Positions 24,678 through 33,148 of a stretch of 64,000 bases of DNA are shown one piece after another (positions within the stretch are counted from its first letter, which is position 1; each line of letters starts with the position of its first letter). The translations under genes were made by a program, and so were the position numbers. The notes under the pieces were generated by a model. That model was not told the origin of the DNA, made no database searches, and worked only from the letters and a program-made list of their open reading frames with translations. This DNA is from Roseateles subflavus (lineage in GTDB: Bacteria; Pseudomonadota; Gammaproteobacteria; Burkholderiales; Burkholderiaceae_C). Where the stretch lies: positions 248,001 to 312,000 of the forward strand of contig NZ_JASVDS010000005.1 of the NCBI RefSeq assembly GCF_030285365.1, given 5' to 3'.

Positions 24678-27080
24678 TCAGTGCGCCTCGGCGTCGGCGG
24701 ACGGGCGGTGGCTGGCCATGGCCCGGCGCAGGGCGTCCAGCAGCTGGGACGGCGAGCAGGGCTTGCGCAGGATGATGACTCCCGGCGCCTCGCGCTGGAC
24801 GTCGCTGTAGCCGCTGATCAGCACGGCGGGCAGCTCCGGGCGCAGGGCGCGCAGGGCCTGCACGAGGGTCGGGCCATCCATGCGGCCGGGCATCATGACG
24901 TCCGACAGCACCACGTCGATGCCGGCGCCGGTGCCGAAGCGGCGCAGGGCCTCGTCGGCATTGAAGACGCAGATGACCTGGCAGGAGAAGGACCGCAGCA
25001 GCGAGGCCGTGATGCGGCTGAGCTCCTCGTTGTCCTCCACCAGCAGCACGCGCGCGCCGGCCAGGCTGCCATTGGCCGGCGGGCCGCCGGCCGGCCCGGT
25101 GCCGTGGCGGTTCTGCGTGGCCGGCAGCAGCAGGGACACCACGGTGCCGCCCTCGGGCGGGCTTGCGATGCAGGCCGTCCCGCCGGCCTGCACGCAGAAG
25201 CCGAGGACCTGGCTCAGGCCGAGGCCGGTGGCGCGTCCGGCCGGCTTGCTGGTGAAGAAGGGCTCGAAGACGCGCGGCAGGATGTCCGCCGGAATCCCGG
25301 GACCGTTGTCGGCCACTTCGATCAGCACGTACTCGCCCGGTGCCAGCCCCTGAGTCTCCTCCGGGCGGGCGTAGCGCAGCGCGAAGTGCACGCGCCCGCT
25401 GCTGTTCAGGGCGTCCCGCGCGTTCAGCGCGATGTTGATGAGGGCCAGCTCCAGCTCGGACGGGTCGACCGTCACGAGCAGCAGGCTCGGCTGCAGGTCC
25501 ATGCTGAGCTCGACCCGCTTGCCCAGCACGGTGCTGAGCAGCACCCGCAGGTCGTTCAACATGCTGGCGAGGTCCAGCGCCTGCGGATGCACGGACTGCT
25601 GGCCGGCGAAGCGCAGCAGGTGCTGCGTCAGCCGGCTGCCGATCTCCACCGAGCGGCGGATCGCGCCCAGCGGCACCTGCACGCCCTCGGCCTGGACATG
25701 CCGCTGGATGAGGTGGGCGCTGTTGCTGATGATGCCCAGCAGGTTGTTGAAGTCGTGCGCCACACCGCCGGTGAGGCGGCCCAGCGCGGCGATGCGCTGG
25801 CTGCGCGAGCTGAGCTGCTCGTTGGCGCGCGTGCGCTCCACGGCCTCGCTCACCCGGCGCTCCAGCTCGCTGCGGGCCTGGCGCATCGTCTCGCTGGCGC
25901 TGACCAGGGCGCGCGAGACGTTGTCCCACTCCGCGATGCCGGTCTGGCGCTCGCGCAGCGGCCGGCCCGACTGCAGGGACTGGGCCATCGAGGTCAGTTC
26001 GTCCAGCGGCCGGGCGATGCGCCGGCTCAGCCACAGGGCGCCCGCGATCCCCGTGGCCATCAGGACCAGGGCCGTGGCGAGGATGGGCACGAGCGGCTGC
26101 GCGGCCGGTGCACCGAGGCCGCCGGGCGGCGCGATGAGCAGCACGCTCCACCCCTGCGGCGAGGTGCTGAAGAAGGCCGTTACGGGCGCGCCGGCGGGAT
26201 CGGCCCCCCGGAACAGCGCCTCGTCGTGCGCCTGCATCTGCGCCTGCAGCGCCGGCCAGGTGCCGAGGTCGACGCGCGGGGAGTCGGCCCCGGCGACATG
26301 CGTGAGGTCCTGACCGCGGCTGTCGAGCACGGCGGCCCGCCAGCCCGGCGGCAGCTCCTGGCGATCGACCAGGCGCCGGATCTCCTGCGGCAGGAGCGTG
26401 ACCTCGACGTTGGCCAGCACCTGCCCCCGGCGCTCGACCGGCTGCAGGAGCGAGAGATGCGCCGGCACGCCGGGGGGCAGGGCCTGGCCCTCGACGAGCC
26501 CGTCCACCACCGGCCGGTTCGCCAGCGGCGACGCGCCCGGTGCGCGCGGCTGGCGCGAGCCCGGTGGCGCGGCGGCTGGTGTGTCACCCCCGACGCCGCG
26601 GGTGCTGAACAGCACCTCGTCGGCCGTGTTCAGCTGCACCCAGCCCTCCAGGCCCTGCATGGCCCGTGCGGCCTGCTCCTGCAGGCGCTGCAGCGGCACG
26701 GCGTCGAGGGACGGGAGATGGTCCAGCTCGCCGGACAGCGCCAGCACACGGGCGATGGTCGCGCGCTGCGCCAGCTCGCGGTCCACGCTCATGGCGAGCG
26801 CCCGCGCGTCGTCCCTCAGCTGGCGGGCCTGGCGTTCCTCGCTGGCGCCCCAGGCCGTCCAGAGGGAGGCCACGGTGCCGGGCAGGGCGACGGCCAGGAC
26901 CAGCCACACCAGGCGCGCCCGCAGCGACAGCGCCGGCGTGACGGCGCGGCCGAGCAGATGCTTCAGCCGCTGGCCGAGCCGGCGCCAGCCCGGCACCCGC
27001 AGGGGGCTCATCGGGCGATCGACATCATCGCGTTCAAGCATGGGCCGATATCCAACACGCCAGGAGGTGACCCACTTCAA
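24678..27080 (-). CDS. Hybrid sensor histidine kinase/response regulator
   Basis: An 800-residue membrane kinase. TM1 (LVWLVLAVALPGTVASLWTAW) at about 56-76, a periplasmic sensor of about 250 residues, TM2 (ILATALVLMATGIAGALWLS) near 330-350, then HAMP (RRIARPLDELTSMA). A NtrB-like HisKA follows, GRLTGGVAHDFNNLLGI (phospho-His about 446), then HATPase with NIALNARDAL, DNGPGIP and GLGLSQV, and a receiver (VLLVEDNEELS) with Asp in VVLSDVMMP (about 725). The TTG at 27080 overlaps the upstream stop (TTGA) and is favoured by coupling; ATG at 27041 is an alternative. Last gene of the sigma-54-driven BON-permease-kinase operon, so signalling may feed back on itself. Confidence 0.86.
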   Translation of the reverse strand: MKWVTSWRVGYRPMLERDDVDRPMSPLRVPGWRRLGQRLKHLLGRAVTPALSLRARLVWLVLAVALPGTVASLWTAWGASEERQARQLRDDARALAMSVDRELAQRATIARVLALSGELDHLPSLDAVPLQRLQEQAARAMQGLEGWVQLNTADEVLFSTRGVGGDTPAAAPPGSRQPRAPGASPLANRPVVDGLVEGQALPPGVPAHLSLLQPVERRGQVLANVEVTLLPQEIRRLVDRQELPPGWRAAVLDSRGQDLTHVAGADSPRVDLGTWPALQAQMQAHDEALFRGADPAGAPVTAFFSTSPQGWSVLLIAPPGGLGAPAAQPLVPILATALVLMATGIAGALWLSRRIARPLDELTSMAQSLQSGRPLRERQTGIAEWDNVSRALVSASETMRQARSELERRVSEAVERTRANEQLSSRSQRIAALGRLTGGVAHDFNNLLGIISNSAHLIQRHVQAEGVQVPLGAIRRSVEIGSRLTQHLLRFAGQQSVHPQALDLASMLNDLRVLLSTVLGKRVELSMDLQPSLLLVTVDPSELELALINIALNARDALNSSGRVHFALRYARPEETQGLAPGEYVLIEVADNGPGIPADILPRVFEPFFTSKPAGRATGLGLSQVLGFCVQAGGTACIASPPEGGTVVSLLLPATQNRHGTGPAGGPPANGSLAGARVLLVEDNEELSRITASLLRSFSCQVICVFNADEALRRFGTGAGIDVVLSDVMMPGRMDGPTLVQALRALRPELPAVLISGYSDVQREAPGVIILRKPCSPSQLLDALRRAMASHRPSADAEAH

Positions 27081-28216
27081 CCCGGGACCTTGGGCGCCGA
27101 TCGGCCGGGGCCCAGCAAGCTTCGCAGGCTTGCACAGGGGCGGCTGCTGGCAGAGAGGTAGAGTGCCACGATGCGCAGTTTACGGTTGCGACGACAGATG
27201 CAGCGCAGGCTGATCAGCAAGGGGACGGCAATCAGAGCACCCGCCAGGCCCCACAGCCATCCCCAGAAGAGCACCGACAGGAATACCGACAGCGGATTGA
27301 TCGCCAGCCGGCTCCCGATCAGCCAGGGGCTCACGAGATTGCTCTCCACCGCATGGATGGCCAGGAAGCCCAGTGCCGGATGCAGCAGGGCGAGGCCGCT
27401 GGACTCCGCCATGGCCCCCGCCAGCGTCAGGGCGCCAGCCGTGGCCCAGGGGCCGATGTAAGGCACGAAGTTGAGCAAGGCCGCGGCCACGCCCCAGAGG
27501 CCGGGATTGGGCAGCGCCAGCAGGCTCATCACCAGGGCCGTGGCGAAGCCGACGCCGAGGTTGATGAGCGTCAGCGTGAGCACATAGCGGGAGAGGTCGC
27601 GCTGAAAGGCCCGCAGACCGCCCAGCACGAGCGCGCGCAGACGCCGCCGCGCGGGCAGGGCCTCGATGCAGCGGGACAGCAGCCAGTGCTCCGACGCCAG
27701 CAGGAAATAGAGCAGGATGACCGTGGATGCGGCCGACAAGGTGAAGCCCACGCCCTGAGTCAGCAGCGATCCGGTCAGGGCCACGCCTTCGCTGGCGAGC
27801 TTGGCCTTCACCGAGTCCGCGGCCTCGAGGCTCGCACCGGGGCGTCCGCTCACCCAGGGCACCAGCCCCGGCAGTTCGCCGCGCCAGCGGTCGATGCGGG
27901 ACAGCACCGCGCCGATCGTCCGCGGCGCGCGGTCCCACCACTGCGCCGCCGGTTCCGCCAGCAGCGCCACGACCGTGCCGCCCACCGCCAGCAGCGCCCC
28001 CACCAAGATCGCCGCACCCAGCGGCTGGGCGATGCCCCGCCGGTGCAGCCAGCGGATCGCCGGCGTCAGCACGATGGCCAGCAGCAGGGCGATCACGACG
28101 GGCACCAGCAAGGAGCGGGCCTCCCGCAGCGCAAAGACCAGGGCCAGCAGGAACAGCCCCCGGACCGCCCACGCGTGACGCAGGACGGTCCAGGCGGTCA
28201 GGCGCTCCTGCGGCAC
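27077..28216 (-). CDS. AI-2E family transporter (PF01594-type permease)
   Basis: A 379-residue polytopic inner-membrane protein with about eight hydrophobic segments. The N-terminal pair FLLALVFALREARSLLVPVVIALLLAIVLTPAI, the soluble mid-region and the C-terminal GVAAALLNFVPYIGPWA and NPLSVFLSVLFWGWLWGLAGALIAVPLL are diagnostic for the family, which includes TqsA/YdiK exporters and Na+/H+ exchanging members. The substrate is not predictable. The start is a GTG at 28216, 71 nt after the BON lipoprotein gene, and the stop overlaps the kinase start. Confidence 0.88.
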   Translation of the reverse strand: MPQERLTAWTVLRHAWAVRGLFLLALVFALREARSLLVPVVIALLLAIVLTPAIRWLHRRGIAQPLGAAILVGALLAVGGTVVALLAEPAAQWWDRAPRTIGAVLSRIDRWRGELPGLVPWVSGRPGASLEAADSVKAKLASEGVALTGSLLTQGVGFTLSAASTVILLYFLLASEHWLLSRCIEALPARRRLRALVLGGLRAFQRDLSRYVLTLTLINLGVGFATALVMSLLALPNPGLWGVAAALLNFVPYIGPWATAGALTLAGAMAESSGLALLHPALGFLAIHAVESNLVSPWLIGSRLAINPLSVFLSVLFWGWLWGLAGALIAVPLLISLRCICRRNRKLRIVALYLSASSRPCASLRSLLGPGRSAPKVPG

Positions 28217-28286
28217 TGCGCAGCGTCCACGGGCGGCGGCCGAGGGGCGGCGGGCCCGGCCATGACGAGGGCTAGGCGCAGGGCGG

Positions 28287-28688
28287 TCATTGGTCCGGCT
28301 TGCTCACGACGATGCTGTTGCGCACCCCCTTCACATCGGGCACCGCGGCCGCGATGGCACCGGCCTTGTCCTTCTCCGCCTGGCTGGTGGCGAAGCCGGA
28401 GAGCTGGACCTCGCCCTTGAGCGTCTCCACCTTGATGCGCATCGCGGCCACCGTCGGGTCCTCGGCCATGCGGGCCTTGACGCGCGTCGTGATGGTGGCG
28501 TCGTCCACATACTGGCCGACGGAGCTCTGGCCGCTGGTGACGGCGCAGCCCTGCAGCCCGCCGAGGGCGAGCGCGAGGACGGCGGTCGCCACGGCAGCGG
28601 CGCGGACGGCCCCGGCAGCGCGGGGGGCCCGGCGGAGGGGGGCGTGAGATGTCAGGGTGGACCGGCCGAGGGCCTCGAGATGCTTCAT
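28287..28688 (-). CDS. BON-domain lipoprotein (OsmY/DolP-like)
   Basis: A 133-residue envelope lipoprotein. A basic N-region and hydrophobic core end in the lipobox GGLQGC (Cys about 48). One BON domain follows: VDDATITTRVKARMAEDPTV and KVETLKGEVQLSGFATSQAEKDKAG. BON proteins bind phospholipids and protect membranes under osmotic or envelope stress. AGGAG lies 7 nt before the ATG. The leader shares CCCTCAACTTC followed by GGAG with the PRC-barrel gene at 32478. Sigma-54 promoter at 28739-28752, divergent to rpoN. Confidence 0.87.
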   Translation of the reverse strand: MKHLEALGRSTLTSHAPLRRAPRAAGAVRAAAVATAVLALALGGLQGCAVTSGQSSVGQYVDDATITTRVKARMAEDPTVAAMRIKVETLKGEVQLSGFATSQAEKDKAGAIAAAVPDVKGVRNSIVVSKPDQ

Positions 28689-28738
28689 GCGTGTGCTCCT
28701 GAAGTTGAGGGAGCGGGACAGGCCCGCCGCCGGCTCGG

Positions 28739-28752
28739 GCAAACGCCGCGCC
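28739..28752 (-). promoter_or_regulatory. sigma-54 promoter of the BON-permease-kinase operon
   Basis: GGCGCGGCGTTTGC on the - strand. Predicted start about 28727, leader 39 nt. Confidence 0.6.
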
Positions 28753-28819
28753 CGTGCCGCTGTCTTCGCGGGCGGGGGATGAGAGGAAGCGAGGCGCGGC
28801 GGCGGGCCAGCAGAAGTTG

Positions 28820-28834
28820 CGGCAAATCTTGCCG
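28820..28834. promoter_or_regulatory. dyad element, candidate activator site
   Basis: CGGCAA-ATC-TTGCCG, a perfect inverted repeat. The 16 nt TGCGGCAAATCTTGCC are shared exactly with the opposite strand of the element at 36-50. Confidence 0.55.
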
Positions 28835-29046
28835 GTGTCGCCGGCGGCGGCGCTGGCGCTGGCGGCCCTTGTCCACGAAGCGAACGGCGGGGCCTCACCG
28901 CGACGCCGGGCTACGCCTGCTTACACACGGGACATCGACCGTCAGTGGCCCCGCGCCGCGCCCGGCAGAGCGGGCAAATCCGGCACCTGCGGCGCGGGCT
29001 GGCACGCGGTCCGCAGCGCCGGTCATCGGCCGTTGCGGAGCGGGTC

Positions 29047-29060
29047 GGCATGGGACTTGC
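29047..29060 (+). promoter_or_regulatory. sigma-54 promoter of rpoN (autoregulation)
   Basis: GGCATGGGACTTGC followed by AAA, a very good match. Predicted start about 29072, leader 46 nt to the ATG at 29118. Confidence 0.7.
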
Positions 29061-29117
29061 AAATCACCGGCCACACGGCGCCCCTGGCGGGCGCTCCCTC
29101 ACTCACACGACTGGAGC

Positions 29118-30638
29118 ATGCCCTTGATGATCTTCCACGAACTCCGCACGGCGCAGCGGCAGACGCAGGCGCTGTCGCCCCGCCTCCAGCATGCCGTCCG
29201 GCTGCTGCAGATGTCCTCACTCGACTTCAGCGCCATGGTGCACGACCTGCTCGGGCGCAACCCCTTCCTGGAAACGGCCGAGGGGGCGGAGGAGGGCGCG
29301 CCGCTGCCGGCGATGGCCTCGATGGCCGAGACGCGGGCGGTCGATGGACACCACGACACGGCGGCCGACGTGCCGACCGAGGTCGGGCTGGACCGCCCCT
29401 TCGAGGACCGGCTCGAGAGCGTGGCGCCAGTGAGCTCCGATCTGCCGGACGGCGAGGGCGAGGGGCTGGATGACCGCGAGATCTGGCGGGCCGAGAGCGG
29501 TGGCAGCGGGCGTGCGGACGACGGCGAGTTCGGCGCGCTGGACCTCACGCCCGTGCCCATCAATCTGCACGAGCACCTGCTGGGCCAGCTGCGGGTGCTG
29601 AAGCTGAGCGTGCGCGACCGCGTGCTGGCGAGCATCGTGGCGGAGTCCGTCGATGACGATGGCTACCTGCGCACGCCGCTGGAGGAGCTGGCGCCGCTCA
29701 GTGGCCTGGACCCGGCGGCGGACGAGGACGAGATGAACATCGCCCTGCGTCGCGTGCAGGCCCTGGACCCGCCCGGCGTCGGCGCCCGCAGCGTGGCCGA
29801 GAGCCTTTGCCTGCAGCTGCCCGGCATTCCCTGCGAGCACACGCGCCGCCTGGCGGAGCGCATCGTGCGCGAGCACATCGCGCTGCTGGCCTCGCGGGAC
29901 ATGAACGGCCTGGCCGAGCGTCTGGGCATCACGCCGGCCGAGGCCGAGGCGGTGTGCCTGCGCCTGCGCCGCCTGGACCCGCGCCCGGGATGGCGCTTCA
30001 GCAGCAGCCATGCCGGCTACATCGTGCCCGACGTGCTGACGTCCAAGGTGGGCGGCCGCTGGCGCGTGCAGCTCAATCCGGCGGTCATCCCCAAGGTGCG
30101 CATGAACCAGATCTACGCCGAGCTCTTCCAGCGCCACCGGCGCCAGGGCGATGGCGAGATGGCCAGCCACCTGCAGGAGGCGCGCTGGACGCTGCGCAAC
30201 ATCGACCAGCGCTTCGCGACCATCCTCGATGTCGCGGAGGCCATCGTGAAGCGGCAGCGGCACTTCCTCGAGTTCGGGGCCATGGCCATGAAGCCGCTCG
30301 GGCTGAAGGAGATCGCCGATGAAGTGGGCATCCACGAGTCCACCGTGTCCCGGGTCACGAACAACAAGTACCTCGCCACGCCCAGCGGCGTCTATGAGCT
30401 CAAGTACTTCTTCTCGCGCGCCATCGTCAGCAGCAACGGCAGCCCCTGCTCGGGCACGGCCATCCGGGGGCTCATCAAGGACATCATCGAGGCCGAGAAA
30501 CCCTCGGCGCCGCTGTCGGATGCCGACATCACCCGGCTGCTCGCCCGTCAGGGCCTCGTCGTCGCGCGGCGCACCGTCACCAAGTACCGGCAGATGCTGA
30601 AGATCGACGCGGTCGAGCGGCGACGACAGCACCACTGA
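29118..30638 (+). CDS. rpoN: RNA polymerase sigma-54 factor (RpoN), probable paralogue
   Basis: A 506-residue sigma-54. Region I is Gln/Leu-rich (RTAQRQTQALSPRLQHAVRL), which contacts the activator. An acidic region II (about 50-140) follows, then the core-binding domain (LHEHLLGQLRVLKLSVRDR onward), the helix-turn-helix (LKEIADEVGIHESTVSRVTNNK) and the C-terminal RpoN box ARRTVTKYRQ (about 484-493) that reads the -24 element. GGAG sits directly before the ATG at 29118; the in-frame ATG at 29127 has better spacing. The neighbours are not lptB, hpf or ptsN, which flank the housekeeping rpoN in most proteobacteria, so this is probably a second copy. Its own promoter is sigma-54 type. Confidence 0.95.
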   Translation: MPLMIFHELRTAQRQTQALSPRLQHAVRLLQMSSLDFSAMVHDLLGRNPFLETAEGAEEGAPLPAMASMAETRAVDGHHDTAADVPTEVGLDRPFEDRLESVAPVSSDLPDGEGEGLDDREIWRAESGGSGRADDGEFGALDLTPVPINLHEHLLGQLRVLKLSVRDRVLASIVAESVDDDGYLRTPLEELAPLSGLDPAADEDEMNIALRRVQALDPPGVGARSVAESLCLQLPGIPCEHTRRLAERIVREHIALLASRDMNGLAERLGITPAEAEAVCLRLRRLDPRPGWRFSSSHAGYIVPDVLTSKVGGRWRVQLNPAVIPKVRMNQIYAELFQRHRRQGDGEMASHLQEARWTLRNIDQRFATILDVAEAIVKRQRHFLEFGAMAMKPLGLKEIADEVGIHESTVSRVTNNKYLATPSGVYELKYFFSRAIVSSNGSPCSGTAIRGLIKDIIEAEKPSAPLSDADITRLLARQGLVVARRTVTKYRQMLKIDAVERRRQHH

Positions 30639-30653
30639 TCCCGGGCCGTCGCG

Positions 30654-31076
30654 TCATCCGCGGCGCTTGGAGGGCGTGACGGGCGGGGTGGCGGGCGGTG
30701 TGGCCGGTGTGGCGGGCGCCAGCAGCGCGTCGCGCCGTTCGGCGTCGAGCCCGGGGGGGGCATGCAGGTCGGTGTCGACCTGCCCCTGGGCGAGGTCGTC
30801 CGCGGCCTGCTGCATCACACGCCGCTGCCGGCGCCCGGCCTCGCCGCGGCCACCCTGGCCCGTCGAGGCAGAACCCGTGGACTCGTCCCGCTCGTGCGGC
30901 AGCGCCAGCTCGTGGTCATCGGCCGGCTCTGGGGAGCCGGGCGCGACCGGGCCATGGCCGCGCAGACGTGCCGGCGGGTCGGGCGGGCCGGCCTGGGGGT
31001 GGGGCTGGGGCATGACGGCCGGCGGCCGCCGGTCCGGCGCGGCGGGCTTGCGCGGTCGGTCGCTGGGGTGCGTCAT
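30654..31076 (-). CDS. Proline-rich hypothetical protein
   Basis: A 140-residue hydrophilic protein with no recognised domain. Pro/Arg/Ala-rich N-terminal half (PRKPAAPDRRPPAVMPQPHP), an acidic-basic centre (RRQRRVMQQAADDLAQGQVD) and a PATPATPPATPPVTPSKRRG end: probably disordered, soluble, highly charged. GAAGGA precedes the ATG at 31076. A weak sigma-54 promoter (31124-31137) is back to back with the promoter of the divergent lipoprotein gene. The codon usage fits its neighbours. Confidence 0.6.
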   Translation of the reverse strand: MTHPSDRPRKPAAPDRRPPAVMPQPHPQAGPPDPPARLRGHGPVAPGSPEPADDHELALPHERDESTGSASTGQGGRGEAGRRQRRVMQQAADDLAQGQVDTDLHAPPGLDAERRDALLAPATPATPPATPPVTPSKRRG

Positions 31077-31123
31077 CGGAGGTCCTTCGATGTGACGGAC
31101 GGGGCATGTCCAGCCCGTGCCAG

Positions 31124-31137
31124 GCAAGCCGGACCCC
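31124..31137 (-). promoter_or_regulatory. sigma-54-like promoter (weaker -24)
   Basis: GGGGTCCGGCTTGC on the - strand; good -12, poor -24. Predicted start about 31112, leader 36 nt. Confidence 0.42.
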
Positions 31138-31149
31138 GGGGGCGGGCAG

Positions 31150-31163
31150 GGCACACGGCTTGC
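31150..31163 (+). promoter_or_regulatory. sigma-54 promoter of the small lipoprotein gene
   Basis: GGCACACGGCTTGC followed by T, essentially consensus. Predicted start about 31175, leader 35 nt. Its -24 is 12 bp from that of the divergent promoter. Confidence 0.7.
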
Positions 31164-31209
31164 TCCCGTCGGGGCGACGGCAATGGCGCCGTGCCCTGAG
31201 GAGATCGAC

Positions 31210-31479
31210 ATGATGCAAGTGAAGGTGAATGAGCTGGGTGCTGCACCGGGTCAGCCGCCGGGCGTGCCCGCGAAGGGCAAGACCTGCCCCCCGTCCACGG
31301 CGGCGCGCCCGGCGCGCGTACTCATCGTCTGTGCGCTGGCCGTGGCCTCGCTGTCGGCCTGCCAGCGCCGCAGCGAGGTGCCGGCCCCCGACAACCGGAG
31401 CGTCCAGCCCGACCTGCCCGCCTCGTCGCCCATGCCCCAGCCGACCGTGCCGGCCTCCGGCGCGAGCGCGACGCCCTGA
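31210..31479 (+). CDS. Small predicted lipoprotein
   Basis: An 89-residue protein. ARVLIVCALAVASLSACQRR is a hydrophobic segment ending in the lipobox LSAC (Cys about 52), preceded by an unusually long N-region of about 33 residues. The mature part is short, Pro/Ser-rich and acidic (PAPDNRSVQPDLPASSPMPQ). GAGGAG lies 5 nt before the ATG at 31210; a second ATG follows immediately. Near-consensus sigma-54 promoter and a strong terminator downstream make it a one-gene unit. Function unknown. Confidence 0.72.
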   Translation: MMQVKVNELGAAPGQPPGVPAKGKTCPPSTAARPARVLIVCALAVASLSACQRRSEVPAPDNRSVQPDLPASSPMPQPTVPASGASATP

Positions 31480-31501
31480 CGCCTCCCGCCCTGTCTTCGA
31501 A

Positions 31502-31540
31502 AGAAAGCCGGCACTCCGATGCGTGAGGCCGGCTTTCTTC
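31502..31540. terminator. Bidirectional intrinsic terminator
   Basis: AAGAAAGCCGGC (31502-31513) pairs with GCCGGCTTTCTT (31529-31540), a perfect 12-bp stem with a 15-nt loop, between the convergent lipoprotein and PRC-barrel genes. Confidence 0.8.
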
Positions 31541-31599
31541 ATGACGCCACGCCCCGGGCCGTCGCGTCCCCGGGGCGTGGCGAGCTTCGGCGTGCGTCG

Positions 31600-32478
31600 T
31601 CAGCGCACGGCGGCGCCCAGGCGCTCCAGCGAGCTGTCCACCTGGCGGCGGAAGGTCGGGTCGTTGACGTCCGGCCACTGGCGCTTCTCGAAGCCCTGCT
31701 TGGCGTCGAGCTGCTCGCGCGGCACCAGCAGCACGACATTGGCCCGCTCCTGCGCCGGGAAGCGCAGGGCCTTCATCGGCAGGGTCAGCAGCTTGTCGTT
31801 CATGTTCCAGGCGCGGTCGAACTCCAGCACGGCGTAGCGCAGCCGCCCGGTGGACATCGACACGACCAGGTCCTGGATCTCGCCCGCGCCGCGGCCGTTG
31901 TTGTCATCGACGTTCTTGCCCATCAGCTTGCTCGCGCGGAGCAGATGCGCATTGGGTCGCGGCGTCATCCGGTCGGCCTCGCCGAAATGGCGGCGCACCG
32001 AGTTGCTGTAGTCGGGCGAGCCCCAGTCCGGCCAGTGGTTGCGGGCGAAGCCAGGCGCGCGGCGCAGCCTCTCCTTGTCGATGTCCAGCACCAGCTCGTC
32101 CTTGTCGGAGGCATGCCGGAACACATTGAGCGGGTAGGCGAAGAGCTTGTCGCCCACGCCCAGGAATCCGCCGAAGGAGAGGATGGCGTAGTGCACCACC
32201 TCGTTGTTGACGTCGACGATGAGGTCGTTGATCTCCCCGAGCTTCTCGCCCTGCGGATTGCGCACGTCCTTGCCGATCAGCTGGCTGACGCGGGCATCCC
32301 GGGCGGTGGCCGGTGTGGCCGGTGGGGTGGCGGACGTCTGCGGGGCGGGATGGCCGGGAACGGAGGCGGCCTGCGCGAGGGCGGCCGAGGTCGAGAGCGA
32401 GGCAGCGCCGAGGGCCAGGGCCGTCAGCAGGAAGCGGCAGCGCCCACGGCCAGGGGCTCGATGGAAGTGGTCATGCAT
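31600..32478 (-). CDS. Secreted protein with two PRC-barrel domains
   Basis: A 292-residue protein with a cleavable signal peptide (FLLTALALGAASLSTSAALAQA). Two PRC-barrel repeats follow: SQLIGKDVRNPQGEKLGEINDLIVD (about 65-150) and ASKLMGKNVDDNNGRGAGEIQDLVV (about 180-260). Secreted PRC-barrel proteins are common in stress regulons of proteobacteria; the barrel binds partners or ligands, but the role here is unknown. Ribosome site CGGAG precedes the ATG at 32478; its leader shares CCCTCAACTTC with the BON gene. Sigma-54 promoter at 32541-32554. Confidence 0.88.
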   Translation of the reverse strand: MHDHFHRAPGRGRCRFLLTALALGAASLSTSAALAQAASVPGHPAPQTSATPPATPATARDARVSQLIGKDVRNPQGEKLGEINDLIVDVNNEVVHYAILSFGGFLGVGDKLFAYPLNVFRHASDKDELVLDIDKERLRRAPGFARNHWPDWGSPDYSNSVRRHFGEADRMTPRPNAHLLRASKLMGKNVDDNNGRGAGEIQDLVVSMSTGRLRYAVLEFDRAWNMNDKLLTLPMKALRFPAQERANVVLLVPREQLDAKQGFEKRQWPDVNDPTFRRQVDSSLERLGAAVR

Positions 32479-32540
32479 GGGGGACTCCGAAGTTGAGGGG
32501 CTTGACCGCCGCGCGCTGGCGAGGCGGTCCCCGTTCTCCG

Positions 32541-32554
32541 GCAAGTCCCATTCC
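32541..32554 (-). promoter_or_regulatory. sigma-54 promoter of the PRC-barrel gene
   Basis: GGAATGGGACTTGC on the - strand. Predicted start about 32529, leader 51 nt. Confidence 0.6.
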
Positions 32555-32610
32555 CATGCCCCCGTTCTTCTTCGCGGACGCATCGCGCCCGTGCACGAGA
32601 TCGGCAGCCC

Positions 32611-33120
32611 TCAGGAACCGACCTGCTGCGACGGATCCTTCGCCGTGCCGCCCCTCGTGGTCCCGCGGGTGCGCGGGCCGGCGCGGGACGTGGCGGGAGG
32701 CCGGGCGGTGTCCGACAGCGCCTCGCCGGCGCGCGCCGCGCCGAGGCGCTTCACGGCCTTGGCCGCCACATCGCGCAGGGTGACCATGCCGACCAGGTGC
32801 TGGGACCCGTCCAGCACGGGCAGGCGCCGCATGCCGGTGTCCGCCATGCGCTGGAGCACGTCGTCCAGCGCGTCGTCCTCGTGGCAGCTCTGGACCTGCC
32901 GGGAGATGAGACCGTCCAGGCGCGTGGCGGGCGGGTAGCCCTGGGCCAGACCGCGCAGCACGAGGTCGCGGTCGGTCACCATGCCGACGAGGCGCCCGCC
33001 CTCGCACACGGGCAGCGCGCCCACCTCCAGCATCTCCATCGCCTGCGCGGCCTGCAGCATGCTGTCATCCGGCGTCAGGGGCTGTACCCCGCGCGTCATC
33101 ACATCCGATACCTTGTTCAT
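32611..33120 (-). CDS. Two-CBS-domain protein
   Basis: A 169-residue cytoplasmic protein made of a CBS pair: VSDVMTRGVQPLTPDDSM to GMVTDRDLVLRGLAQ, then ISRQVQSCHEDDALDD to GMVTLRDVAAKAVKRL. CBS pairs bind adenine nucleotides (AMP, ATP, SAM) and sense energy state. A basic, Gly/Thr/Arg-rich tail of about 35 residues follows. GGGAGACTCC lies before the ATG at 33120. Fourth gene of the - strand operon starting at 35026. A paralogue lies at 52063-52548. Confidence 0.87.
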   Translation of the reverse strand: MNKVSDVMTRGVQPLTPDDSMLQAAQAMEMLEVGALPVCEGGRLVGMVTDRDLVLRGLAQGYPPATRLDGLISRQVQSCHEDDALDDVLQRMADTGMRRLPVLDGSQHLVGMVTLRDVAAKAVKRLGAARAGEALSDTARPPATSRAGPRTRGTTRGGTAKDPSQQVGS

Positions 33121-33148
33121 GGAGTCTCCCGGGGCGATGGCGCCGCCA

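Larger units (their letters stand above)
28689..29117. promoter_or_regulatory. Divergent regulatory region between the BON operon and rpoN
   Basis: 429 nt without a gene. It contains two divergent sigma-54 promoters (28739-28752 leftward, 29047-29060 rightward) and the perfect CGGCAA-ATC-TTGCCG dyad at 28820-28834, about 100 nt from one start site and 245 from the other, enhancer-like distances. Confidence 0.6.
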
